Origin: Gammaproteobacteria bacterium
GTDB lineage: Bacteria; Pseudomonadota; Gammaproteobacteria; Enterobacterales; Alteromonadaceae
NCBI GenBank assembly: GCA_013373245.1
Contig: JABXID010000038.1
Location: forward strand, 1-34,557
Direction: 5' to 3'
Length of the DNA stretch: 34,557 bases
The notes under the pieces were generated by a model. That model saw only the letters and a list, made by a program, of their open reading frames with translations, did no database searches and was not told the DNA's origin. Positions 18,448 through 25,524 of this stretch are shown here, piece after piece (positions within the stretch are counted from its first letter, which is position 1; each line of letters starts with the position of its first letter). The translations under genes and the position numbers were made by a program.

Positions 18448-18710
18448 ATACCAATCCGCATAAGTATTTAGTCATTCAGCGCCATGTCAGAGTTTTTAGT
18501 TCGAGGCGCTTGAATGCAGTAATACTGGATGTCTTTCAAATTCGAGCAACAAAGAAATAGAAACTCTGAATGGCGTCTTCGATGGGTCTAAAAAGCATTA
18601 ATACCGCTTCACAAGATTTTGATGTAGAACGACTATACCTTCAATCTTGTTCCTTGTCTGAATACTTTTTATTTCCCACTGAGTGACTAAATACTTATGC
18701 GGATTGGTAT
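18448..18710. mobile_element. MITE-like element with 27-bp terminal inverted repeats
   Basis: The left end 18448-18474 (starting ATACCAATCCGCATAAGTAT) is the exact reverse complement of the right end 18684-18710. Inside are further inverted pairs: AGCGCC (18478-18483) with GGCGCT (18505-18510), a CGCCAT-CAGAGTTT block near 18480-18495 with its near complement near 18558-18573, and ACAAGATT/AATCTTGT around 18611-18650. No open frame is convincing. The structure fits a non-autonomous element or large folded repeat. A target duplication is not certain; at most AT. It fills the gap between two convergent genes and ends 4 bases before the yheU stop codon. Confidence 0.75.
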
Positions 18711-18714
18711 CAAA

Positions 18715-18939
18715 CTACTGGTCACCATTAAACTCTGAAGCCAACATCAAATTGACAGTTTCATAAAGTTCTGAGTATACCACTACCACCTCTTCGTTTT
18801 TTAACTGTCGTAATATATCTTGTTTTTTTCTATCAAACGACAGTTCTTCTGTGCCGTAGTCTGTGCCTTCGCGCATGACAAAGTCTTCAATTATTCCGTT
18901 AAGTGCATCGGCACTGAGCTGCTGCCAAGGAATTATCAT
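18715..18939 (-). CDS. yheU: YheU family protein
   Basis: A 74-residue UPF0270/YheU-type protein starting MIIPWQQLSADALNGIIEDF and containing the family block REGTDYGTEE and VVVYSELYETVNLM. The function is unknown in all species I know of; the fold is small and cytoplasmic. It overlaps yheT by one base, the same order as E. coli yheT-yheU, so the pair is one transcription unit. Its stop codon lies 4 bases from the MITE-like element, whose hairpins could end the transcript. Confidence 0.93.
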   Translation of the reverse strand: MIIPWQQLSADALNGIIEDFVMREGTDYGTEELSFDRKKQDILRQLKNEEVVVVYSELYETVNLMLASEFNGDQ

Positions 18940-19955
18940 TATTTATCGGCCTTTTGATTTGTTATTAACGAATTAAAAAATGTAACGCTGCGGGTTTCCA
19001 ACCAAAACTCTGGTTTAAATGGATTTCGACCTGATAAAAAGCCAACGTGGCCACCCTTTTCACTCAGCTCTACGGTTACAGATGAGGATATTTCTTGCTC
19101 GGTAGGAATAACTTTTTCATTCATAAAAGGGTCGTCCATCGCGTGCAATATCAATGTTGGTGTGCTGATTTTGGCCAAAAACGGCTTGCAACTGGACTGT
19201 TTGTAATAATCATGTGCAGAAGCGAACCCATTAATTGGCGCCGTAAGAAGTTCGTCAAATTCTTTCAATTTAGTGACATTGGATATTGACTCTGGATCAA
19301 CAGAGTACTGAACGTTTTTATCGCGCTGTGCCAACATATCAAATTTTTCTTGTGCGCTCTTTTTCAGTTTGTCGACTAAGTATTTTTGATAAACCTTTGA
19401 AAACCCTTGGTCGACGGTATTGGCGCATTCTTCAAGCTCCATCGGGGCAGATATGACTACTGCACCAGATAACTTTGACTCTGGTCGTTCGCCCAGGTAT
19501 TTCGCTAACACATTTCCGCCGAGGGAAAATCCAATAGCGTAGATATCACGCTTAGGGTAAGTATCTGCTAAGTGGTCGATAAATTCGGTTAAGTCAGAGG
19601 TTTGTCCTGAATGATAACTTTGTAATTTTCGGTTACGTTTATTGCCACAATCACGAAAGTGCATGAGCACAGATGTCCAGCTTTGGTTGTAAATTGTGTT
19701 CATCATGCGCTTGGCATAAAAGCTTTCGAAAGAACCTTCTAGACCATGCAAGACAACAACGATGGGGCTTTTATCATTCGGGTAATTTGCTGGATTTTTG
19801 CTCCAAGTAACTTCAACGAAGTCACCGTCGCTTAACTCAAAGTCATGATGAAACGGATAAAAATCACAAGATACTGGATAAACCCTAGGTAAAATAGTTT
19901 GCAGGTGTCGGTTGGTTAACCACCAAGCTGGTTTAAAGTTGGATTTTGTGATCAT
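18939..19955 (-). CDS. yheT: Alpha/beta-fold hydrolase YheT
   Basis: A 338-residue member of the YheT/ABHD hydrolase family, beginning with the characteristic KPAWWLTNRHLQTILPR. Catalytic triad candidates are Ser144 in GFSLGG, the Asp of HAMDDPFM and the His of EKGGHVGFLSG; the oxyanion region is VLHGLEGS. The natural substrate is not established; esterase activity is inferred from the family. A GAGG element precedes the ATG. It is the first gene of yheT-yheU. A perfect FNR-type palindrome lies about 80 bases upstream. Confidence 0.93.
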   Translation of the reverse strand: MITKSNFKPAWWLTNRHLQTILPRVYPVSCDFYPFHHDFELSDGDFVEVTWSKNPANYPNDKSPIVVVLHGLEGSFESFYAKRMMNTIYNQSWTSVLMHFRDCGNKRNRKLQSYHSGQTSDLTEFIDHLADTYPKRDIYAIGFSLGGNVLAKYLGERPESKLSGAVVISAPMELEECANTVDQGFSKVYQKYLVDKLKKSAQEKFDMLAQRDKNVQYSVDPESISNVTKLKEFDELLTAPINGFASAHDYYKQSSCKPFLAKISTPTLILHAMDDPFMNEKVIPTEQEISSSVTVELSEKGGHVGFLSGRNPFKPEFWLETRSVTFFNSLITNQKADK

Positions 19956-20033
19956 ACAGGCCTCGTTTTATCGGTGGTTGAGATGTGAGGCTTGTAGCAG
20001 CAAAAATCAAGTTGGGAATTGACGAAATGTGAG

Positions 20034-20062
20034 TTGATACGGATCAACAAGCGCTGATCCGT
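20034..20062. promoter_or_regulatory. FNR-type palindrome overlapping a hairpin between nhaA and yheT
   Basis: TTGAT-ACGG-ATCAA at 20034-20047 is a perfect match to the FNR consensus TTGAT-N4-ATCAA. It lies 79 bases upstream of the yheT start. The same bases overlap the left arm of a hairpin, ACGGATCA (20039-20046) with TGATCCGT (20055-20062). No good -10 lies at class II distance toward yheT, and no T tract follows for an nhaA terminator. The role is therefore open: anaerobic control of yheT, a hairpin at the nhaA 3' end, or chance. Confidence 0.4.
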
Positions 20063-20087
20063 TTATTTGTTTGTGGCGTGTTAGATA

Positions 20088-21275
20088 CTAAGACTCCGCA
20101 CTAGGTACTACTTTTTTCTTAGCTTTTGAAATAACAATACTACCAACAATAGCTGATAGAAGTGAGCCCACTAATACACCAATTTTTACACTATTAAGGT
20201 GCTCTGCTCCTTCCGTTTCAAACGCCAATGAACCAATAAATAAACTCATGGTAAAACCAACACCACATAATAAGGTGACACCATATAGCTGTAACCAGTT
20301 AGTGCCCGCTGGCAATTTAGCTATGCCTGCTTTTACCGCAAGCCAGCAAGCGCCAAAGATACCAACTTGTTTACCGATGAATAGGCCGGCGATAATACCG
20401 ACTGCCACCGGGCTAAACATTTGATCCATTGGTGTGCCGAGAAGCTGAACGCCGGCATTTGCAAACGCAAACACTGGTAAAATTAAAAAGGCGACCCAAT
20501 TGTGTAGAGCGTGTTCCATATGTGCCAGCATTGGGTTGCCATCATCATTTTTAACGTTAATTGGAATAAACCAAGCGACCGCAAAACCTGCTAAGGTAGC
20601 GTGAACACCCGATTTTAAAACGGCCGCCCAAACAACAACACCAATTAATATGTAAGCGCCTTGTGCACTGACTTTCATACGGTTAACGACAAATAATGCG
20701 GCTAAGCCTATGGCGGCAACTAACAGAGATGTGGTGGAAAGATCGGCTGAATAAAACAGCGCAATGATAACGATCGCACCTATGTCGTCAAAAATAGCAA
20801 CTGATAACAAAAACAGTTTTAACGTGATGGGTAAACTGCGGCCAAATAGGCTAAAAATACCCAGTGCAAAGGCGATGTCAGTTGCCGATGGAATTGCCCA
20901 GCCTTTCATTGCAACCGGATCTCCTTGGTTGAAAAATACGTATACCAGAGCCGGAGCAGCTATACCTGCAATTGCTGCAATCGCTGGTAAAGTGATTTGT
21001 TCAACCGAATTTAAATGACCTTGCAGTACCTCGCGTTTAACTTCTAAACCGACCATAAAAAAGAATATGGCCATTAACCCATCGTTTATCCACAACAATA
21101 AGGGTTTGGCTATTTCAAACGCGCCGACTTTGATCATGACGGGCATATTTAACATGCCATTATAAAAAGTATCGAGCGGAGAGTTGGCAAAAATCAATGC
21201 CAGCAGTGCTGCAAAAACAAGAATAACGCCACCTGCGGCGTCGTGTTGGATCATTTGTCTAAATTCTGACTTCAT
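20088..21275 (-). CDS. nhaA: Na+/H+ antiporter NhaA
   Basis: A 395-residue NhaA with about 12 membrane spans. It is an inner-membrane antiporter that expels one Na+ for two H+ and keeps cytoplasmic pH and sodium in check, fitting a marine host. Key acids fall at the same numbers as in the E. coli protein: Asp133 (ATDIAFALG) and Asp163/Asp164 (IFDDIGAIVIIALFY). The conserved N-terminal HDAAGGVILVFAALLAL is present. It is divergent from the porin-like gene at 21462, with 186 bases between the starts that include a 10-bp inverted repeat. It is not in the usual yhe neighbourhood of enterobacteria. Confidence 0.97.
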   Translation of the reverse strand: MKSEFRQMIQHDAAGGVILVFAALLALIFANSPLDTFYNGMLNMPVMIKVGAFEIAKPLLLWINDGLMAIFFFMVGLEVKREVLQGHLNSVEQITLPAIAAIAGIAAPALVYVFFNQGDPVAMKGWAIPSATDIAFALGIFSLFGRSLPITLKLFLLSVAIFDDIGAIVIIALFYSADLSTTSLLVAAIGLAALFVVNRMKVSAQGAYILIGVVVWAAVLKSGVHATLAGFAVAWFIPINVKNDDGNPMLAHMEHALHNWVAFLILPVFAFANAGVQLLGTPMDQMFSPVAVGIIAGLFIGKQVGIFGACWLAVKAGIAKLPAGTNWLQLYGVTLLCGVGFTMSLFIGSLAFETEGAEHLNSVKIGVLVGSLLSAIVGSIVISKAKKKVVPSAES

Positions 21276-21343
21276 TTTGATTAGTCCGTAAAGAGTAATT
21301 TAACTGTCGCTAGTGTAGCTTAATGTACGTTACAAATTACTTA

Positions 21344-21378
21344 TTTGATTGAAATAATTAAAAAATAGTTCAATCAAA
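21344..21378. promoter_or_regulatory. 10-bp inverted repeat, possible operator between nhaA and the porin gene
   Basis: TTTGATTGAA (21344-21353) and TTCAATCAAA (21369-21378) are exact reverse complements with a 15-base AT-rich spacer. The site lies in the divergent gap, about 84 bases before the porin ATG and 69 bases before the nhaA ATG. Spacing suits a dimeric regulator or an RNA hairpin. No T tract follows. I cannot name a regulator. Confidence 0.4.
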
Positions 21379-21461
21379 CTTCTCAATTTTTGACATATCC
21401 AACTATACTCCGCCTGTGAACTGATTATTCACGAACTAACAACAGAGTAAGGTAGTGATAA

Positions 21462-22658
21462 ATGAAAAAAACATTAGCAACGGCAATTTTGGTTGCATTG
21501 GGCTGTGTCTCTGCCGCAAGCCAAGCGGAAGTAAGATTTAACGGTTTTGCATCGATAGTCGCCGGCACAACGATGGATGAAGATCAGTCTTTGTTTGGTT
21601 ACAGTGATGGCATCTCGTTTAAACCTGAAAGCTTGTTTGCTTTACAAGCGTCGTCAGATTTATCCGAGGGTTTGACTGCAACAGCGCAACTTATGGCGCG
21701 TGGTGAAAATGATTTTAATGCTGAGTTTGAATGGGCTTATTTAACCTATGAATTATCGCACTCTGCGCAAATTAGCGCGGGTAGAATGCGAATTCCTTTT
21801 TATCGTTATTCAGACTTTTTAGACGTTGGTTACGCATATAACTGGGTTCGTCCACCTCAAAGCGTTTACCGTATGGTATTTTCAACGTATGACGGGATCA
21901 GCGCGTTGTACAATCACTCAATTGGTTATTGGGATTCTAGTATTCAGGTGGTATATGGCGCTTATGAAGGAGATATTAATCTACTGAGTAATAACGACCC
22001 TTCAGAACTTTCGGGAATTACTGGGGTTAACTGGACGGTTGGTAATGATTGGTTGACTGCTAGAGCTGTTTACATGATGGCGGAAACCTCCATTAGTTTC
22101 GAAAATGATCCAGACCCAGCTCAAACACTTAACCAAGGTATTGCATTATTTGGTGCGACTTTCCCGGCGGCAGCATCAGGTCTTGAAGTGAAAGAAGATG
22201 ATGGTACGTTCTTTGGCCTTGGCGTGACTATGGACTTGGGGGATTTCATCATTGATTCAGAAATTACCAGTGTTGAAGTTGACGACAGTATTGTAGCGAC
22301 TCAAGAACAGTTTTATATTTCAGTTGGTTATCGCCTCGATGGCATGGTGATTTATGGCGTGTATGAATCAAGTGAAGATAAAAACGACGATAACTACAGT
22401 GCCGATTTACCAGCTTATGTAAATCATCCGGTGCTTGGTGATGTATTCCCTCAAGCCACTTATCGAGCCCTTTTGATGAGTCAAGATCAGGAAGTTACCG
22501 AGTATTCGTTGGGCGCAAAATTTGATTTCCACCCAGCTGCCAATTTTAAGGTAGAATACTCAATTCGTGAAACCACGAATTTTGATGTAAACACCATGGC
22601 TATGGTAGATCAAGATGATAGAAACGTGCTTTCAGCTGGCATCAACGTAGTATTTTAA
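21462..22658 (+). CDS. Outer-membrane porin-like beta-barrel protein
   Basis: A 398-residue exported protein. A signal peptide ends at ASQA^EVRFNGF (about residue 22-23). The mature part alternates hydrophobic and polar residues, has aromatic girdles (YAYNWVRPPQSVYRMVFSTYDG) and ends in Phe (AGINVVF), the outer-membrane assembly signal. It resembles gammaproteobacterial porins of the FNGFASIVAG type; the substrate is not readable. It is directly followed, 11 bases later, by a small PstS-like periplasmic protein, so the two probably work together, possibly on phosphate or another oxyanion (inference from the partner only). No plasmid or phage signs. Confidence 0.82.
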   Translation: MKKTLATAILVALGCVSAASQAEVRFNGFASIVAGTTMDEDQSLFGYSDGISFKPESLFALQASSDLSEGLTATAQLMARGENDFNAEFEWAYLTYELSHSAQISAGRMRIPFYRYSDFLDVGYAYNWVRPPQSVYRMVFSTYDGISALYNHSIGYWDSSIQVVYGAYEGDINLLSNNDPSELSGITGVNWTVGNDWLTARAVYMMAETSISFENDPDPAQTLNQGIALFGATFPAAASGLEVKEDDGTFFGLGVTMDLGDFIIDSEITSVEVDDSIVATQEQFYISVGYRLDGMVIYGVYESSEDKNDDNYSADLPAYVNHPVLGDVFPQATYRALLMSQDQEVTEYSLGAKFDFHPAANFKVEYSIRETTNFDVNTMAMVDQDDRNVLSAGINVVF

Positions 22659-22669
22659 GGTGAACTTGT

Positions 22670-23089
22670 ATGAAATTATTTAAAACTAAAGCTTGTTTAC
22701 TTGCATTGACCTTAATCGCGCCTTTGGCACAAGCGGATATTGCGGTAATTGTACATCCGTCAAATGCGGATGCATTAGACGAATCGACAATTTCACGAAT
22801 ATTTTTAGGTAAAATGAAATCATTTCCGGGCGGTGGGCAAGCTATTCCACTCAACCAAGATGAAGGTTCAGCGACTACCGGTGAGTTCAATAGCAAAGTA
22901 TTGAATAAATCAGGCAGCCAATTAAAGGCTTATTGGTCTAAGTTGGTATTTACCGGTAAAGGCACTCCGCCAAAGGCCGTCTCGACTGATGCGGAAGTGA
23001 TCAGCTTAGTAAGCTCAAATCCTAATATTATTGGATATGTTGACGCAGGTGCGGTTACTGGTGACGTAAAAGTTATCGCCAATTACTAG
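22670..23089 (+). CDS. Small single-domain PstS-like periplasmic binding protein
   Basis: A 139-residue exported protein with a signal peptide ending PLAQA^DIAVIVHP. The mature part resembles one lobe of phosphate-type substrate-binding proteins: IAVIVHPSNADALDESTISRIFLGK, GGGQAIPLNQDEGS, TGEFNSKVL, SNPNIIGYVDAG. Classical PstS is about 320 residues with two lobes, so this is less than half that size. No permease or ATPase gene is near. AAGGTG spans the end of the porin gene and gives 7-base spacing to this ATG, so translation is coupled to the porin. A bidirectional terminator follows. Binding of phosphate is plausible but unproven; a sensory or scaffolding role is equally open. Confidence 0.82.
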   Translation: MKLFKTKACLLALTLIAPLAQADIAVIVHPSNADALDESTISRIFLGKMKSFPGGGQAIPLNQDEGSATTGEFNSKVLNKSGSQLKAYWSKLVFTGKGTPPKAVSTDAEVISLVSSNPNIIGYVDAGAVTGDVKVIANY

Positions 23090-23120
23090 ACGTATTTGGC
23101 AAGGACCTTGTCATAAAATT

Positions 23121-23153
23121 AAAAAAGCCAGTTATTTAGTAACTGGCTTTTTT
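23121..23153. terminator. Bidirectional terminator between the porin pair and the FKBP gene
   Basis: A perfect 14-bp stem, AAAAAAGCCAGTTA (23121-23134) with TAACTGGCTTTTTT (23140-23153), around a 5-base loop. T runs lie at the downstream end on both strands. It sits between two convergent units, 31 bases after the PstS-like gene and 17 bases past the FKBP stop, so it should end both transcripts. Confidence 0.92.
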
Positions 23154-23170
23154 GATTTTGAAAGTCCTAA

Positions 23171-23893
23171 TTAGTCTTTATTAATGTCGAGTAATTCAAC
23201 TTCGAAGATCAGTGTCGACATAGGAGGAATTGATCCCGCAGCTCGCTCGCCATAACCTAAGTTTTGTGGAATATAAAACTTATATTTTGAACCTACAGAC
23301 ATGTGTTGTAGGCCTTCAGTCCAACCACTGATCACTCGATTTAAAGCAAACGTTGCTGGTTCGCCACGGCTGTATGAAGAATCAAACTCAGTGCCGTCAA
23401 CTAACGTACCTTTGTAATGAACGGTTACTGTGTCGGTTGCAGCAGGCTTTTCACCTTCAGCAGCAGTCAGTACTTCATATTGTAAACCACTCTCCGTGAC
23501 GACTACGCCATCTCTGTCAGAGTTATCGGCTAAGAATTTTTCACCGATAGCAGCGGCTTCTGCAGATTGTTTCTTCTGTTGCTCTGCACGTAAAGTACGA
23601 GTTTTTTCTTCCAACGCCATCATAACAGTGCGGATTTCTTCTTCGTTTAATTGCACTTCGCCGGCTAATGCTTCTTTAATACCACCGATGATCATGTCTT
23701 GGCTTAACGAAATACCAATTTCTTCGTTTTTCTTTAAGTTGTCGTTTAAGTAACGACCCATAGATGCACCAAGTGCGTAGCTTTGTTTGTCAGCTTCTGT
23801 TTTTAACTCAACTGGCTTTTGTTCAGCGTTACCACAAGCACTAATTAAGCTGATCGCCGTTGCAATCGCTGTAAGCTTTACCGCTTTTATCAT
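23171..23893 (-). CDS. fkpA: FKBP-type peptidyl-prolyl isomerase, predicted lipoprotein (FkpA/Mip type)
   Basis: A 240-residue envelope prolyl isomerase that speeds cis-trans isomerisation of X-Pro bonds and acts as a chaperone. An N-terminal dimerisation domain of long helices (about 30-130, KQSYALGASMGRYL, LRAEQQKKQSAEAAA) precedes a C-terminal FKBP domain with VTVHYKGTLVDGTEFDSSY, VISGWTEGLQ, FYIPQNLGYGERA and IPPMSTLIFEVELLDI. I start at the ATG at 23893 because GGAG lies 6 bases upstream; the in-frame ATG at 23905 has no such site. The lipobox LISAC puts a lipidated Cys at residue 20, more like Mip than the soluble E. coli FkpA. The slyX gene nearby matches the E. coli fkpA-slyX neighbourhood. 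Confidence 0.93.
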   Translation of the reverse strand: MIKAVKLTAIATAISLISACGNAEQKPVELKTEADKQSYALGASMGRYLNDNLKKNEEIGISLSQDMIIGGIKEALAGEVQLNEEEIRTVMMALEEKTRTLRAEQQKKQSAEAAAIGEKFLADNSDRDGVVVTESGLQYEVLTAAEGEKPAATDTVTVHYKGTLVDGTEFDSSYSRGEPATFALNRVISGWTEGLQHMSVGSKYKFYIPQNLGYGERAAGSIPPMSTLIFEVELLDINKD

Positions 23894-24067
23894 GGTTGAC
23901 TCCATATTGTTTTATTTGATGATGTAGCTGATGAAAATATAAAGCTACGATTTTATTTCCGAAGTAGCCTATACTAGCGATTAACACGGCAAAGAAAAAC
24001 CAAAAAATCGAAGAGCCGATTGATCTTTCATCAACCAGCGTCATAAAAGGCAATTAACTTGGTAGTT

Positions 24068-25276
24068 ATGAAAAACAAGTTCCCGTATGTGATTAATGCT
24101 GTATTGCTGTCGGTAGTTATGCTGACAGGCTGCCAGCCGAGAAGTTCCATTCCCGCACAACAAAATATCCATAGTCAAGATGGCTCTTTTGCCGCAGACG
24201 TTTCTTACTCAGGTCGATATGCGGCTGTGTCTTCCTTATACCATGGTGTTGCCCTATGGGATTTAGAATCGAATGGGCTGAAATACAACTGGTATCAAAC
24301 ACCTAAGCAACAGACATTTTCCCTGTTTAATGACGGTGATGAAAACGCCACAGCAGATAATAATTTTGTATTGGCGTTAGATATTGCGCACGATGACAGT
24401 TATGCGCTATTAGCTGATAAAAGTAGCTTTTCACTTTGGAATATTAAAACCGGCCAAAATGAAGGTTATTGGCTAGCTAAACAATCCAAAGTTAAATATT
24501 TACCTAAGAATGATGCTCGCATTGCTTCATCATCAATGTACGAGGTTATCGACGCGAACAAGTGTCAATCACCGAATATCGAACAAGGTGAGCGATGTGA
24601 AGTAGTTGCTGATATTCGTGACGTTGCAGTGTCTAACTATGGAAATCACATTTTACTTGGCAAAAGTAACGGTGAGGTAGTGCATATATCAAAGGCTACA
24701 GGGCGACGAATTGAATTTTTAGGCCATCAGCAAGTACTTGTGGATGACGACAGCGGCGAAACATTTCACTTGAATAACGCTATTAATAGTGTCGATATGT
24801 CACCAAATGGCGCTTTTGCACTGTCAGGCTCAAGCGATCAATCGGCTTACTTATGGGACACTAAAACCGGACAAGTCATCTATAAATTTCAACACAACAG
24901 CAGAGTTGTTTTAGTCGCTCTTGACCCCAAAGGACGTTATGCCTTTACTTCCGACACCAAAAAACAGGCTAAAATTTGGGACTTAAAAACAGGTAAGATG
25001 ATTTCCAATTTGCAGTTCACAAGTCGGCAAGAAATTTTTACCACAGCGCGGTTTAGTCAAAATGGTCGATATTTAGTAACAGGCGCGCCAACTCGAAAAT
25101 TAACCTTGTGGGATGTGAAAACGGGTAAAGAACAAAAAGAATGGTTGGTAACTGCACGAAAAAATTCTCGCCCTTCTAGCGCAGTTGTGTATAGTGCCGC
25201 TTTTATTAATAGTGACAGCCAAATTATTAGCGAAAGCTCGGCTGGGTTAAGTGAAGTTTGGAATATTAACAAATGA
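24068..25276 (+). CDS. WD40-repeat lipoprotein
   Basis: A 402-residue predicted lipoprotein. The signal peptide ends in MLTGC, so Cys22 would be lipidated. The mature part has WD40/beta-propeller repeats, with clear blade ends at VALWDLES, FSLWNIKTGQ, AYLWDTKTGQV, AKIWDLKTGKM and LTLWDVKTGKE, and five to seven blades in all. Such propellers bind proteins rather than catalyse. The frame opens at a TTG at 24059, but the ATG at 24068 gives a normal lipoprotein signal; neither has a strong ribosome site. It overlaps slyX by the ATGA arrangement, so the two are co-translated. Function is unknown. Confidence 0.85.
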   Translation: MKNKFPYVINAVLLSVVMLTGCQPRSSIPAQQNIHSQDGSFAADVSYSGRYAAVSSLYHGVALWDLESNGLKYNWYQTPKQQTFSLFNDGDENATADNNFVLALDIAHDDSYALLADKSSFSLWNIKTGQNEGYWLAKQSKVKYLPKNDARIASSSMYEVIDANKCQSPNIEQGERCEVVADIRDVAVSNYGNHILLGKSNGEVVHISKATGRRIEFLGHQQVLVDDDSGETFHLNNAINSVDMSPNGAFALSGSSDQSAYLWDTKTGQVIYKFQHNSRVVLVALDPKGRYAFTSDTKKQAKIWDLKTGKMISNLQFTSRQEIFTTARFSQNGRYLVTGAPTRKLTLWDVKTGKEQKEWLVTARKNSRPSSAVVYSAAFINSDSQIISESSAGLSEVWNINK

Positions 25277-25500
25277 GTCAAGTAGACATTAATAAATTGC
25301 AGTCGCGCATCGAAACGTTGGAAAGTCAGTTGGCGTTTCAAGAAGATGTGATCGAGCAGTTAAATTCTGAAATTACCAACCTGAACTTGAATCAACAAAC
25401 AATGTTACGTCAGATTACGTTGTTAGCGGAAAAAGTGACATCGCAAAAAGGGTCAGTGGTAGCATCGGAGTCTGAAGAAACACCGCCTCCACATTACTGA
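25273..25500 (+). CDS. slyX: SlyX family coiled-coil protein
   Basis: A 75-residue SlyX protein. Almost the whole length is a heptad coiled coil (INKLQSRIETLESQLAFQ, EQLNSEITNLNLNQQ), and it ends in the family's hallmark PPHY. The molecular role is unknown. Its ATG overlaps the TGA of the WD40 lipoprotein gene (ATGA). In E. coli it neighbours fkpA and slyD; here fkpA-like lies about 1.4 kb upstream. Confidence 0.95.
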   Translation: MSQVDINKLQSRIETLESQLAFQEDVIEQLNSEITNLNLNQQTMLRQITLLAEKVTSQKGSVVASESEETPPPHY

Positions 25501-25524
25501 TCGGAAGTTTTTGAATTTCAAGTT

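Noticed and set aside
21390-21409. TTGACA and TATACT upstream of the porin gene as a sigma-70 promoter
   Set aside because: The hexamers are only 8 bases apart, far short of the 16-18 needed. Either may act with another partner, but I saw no good one.
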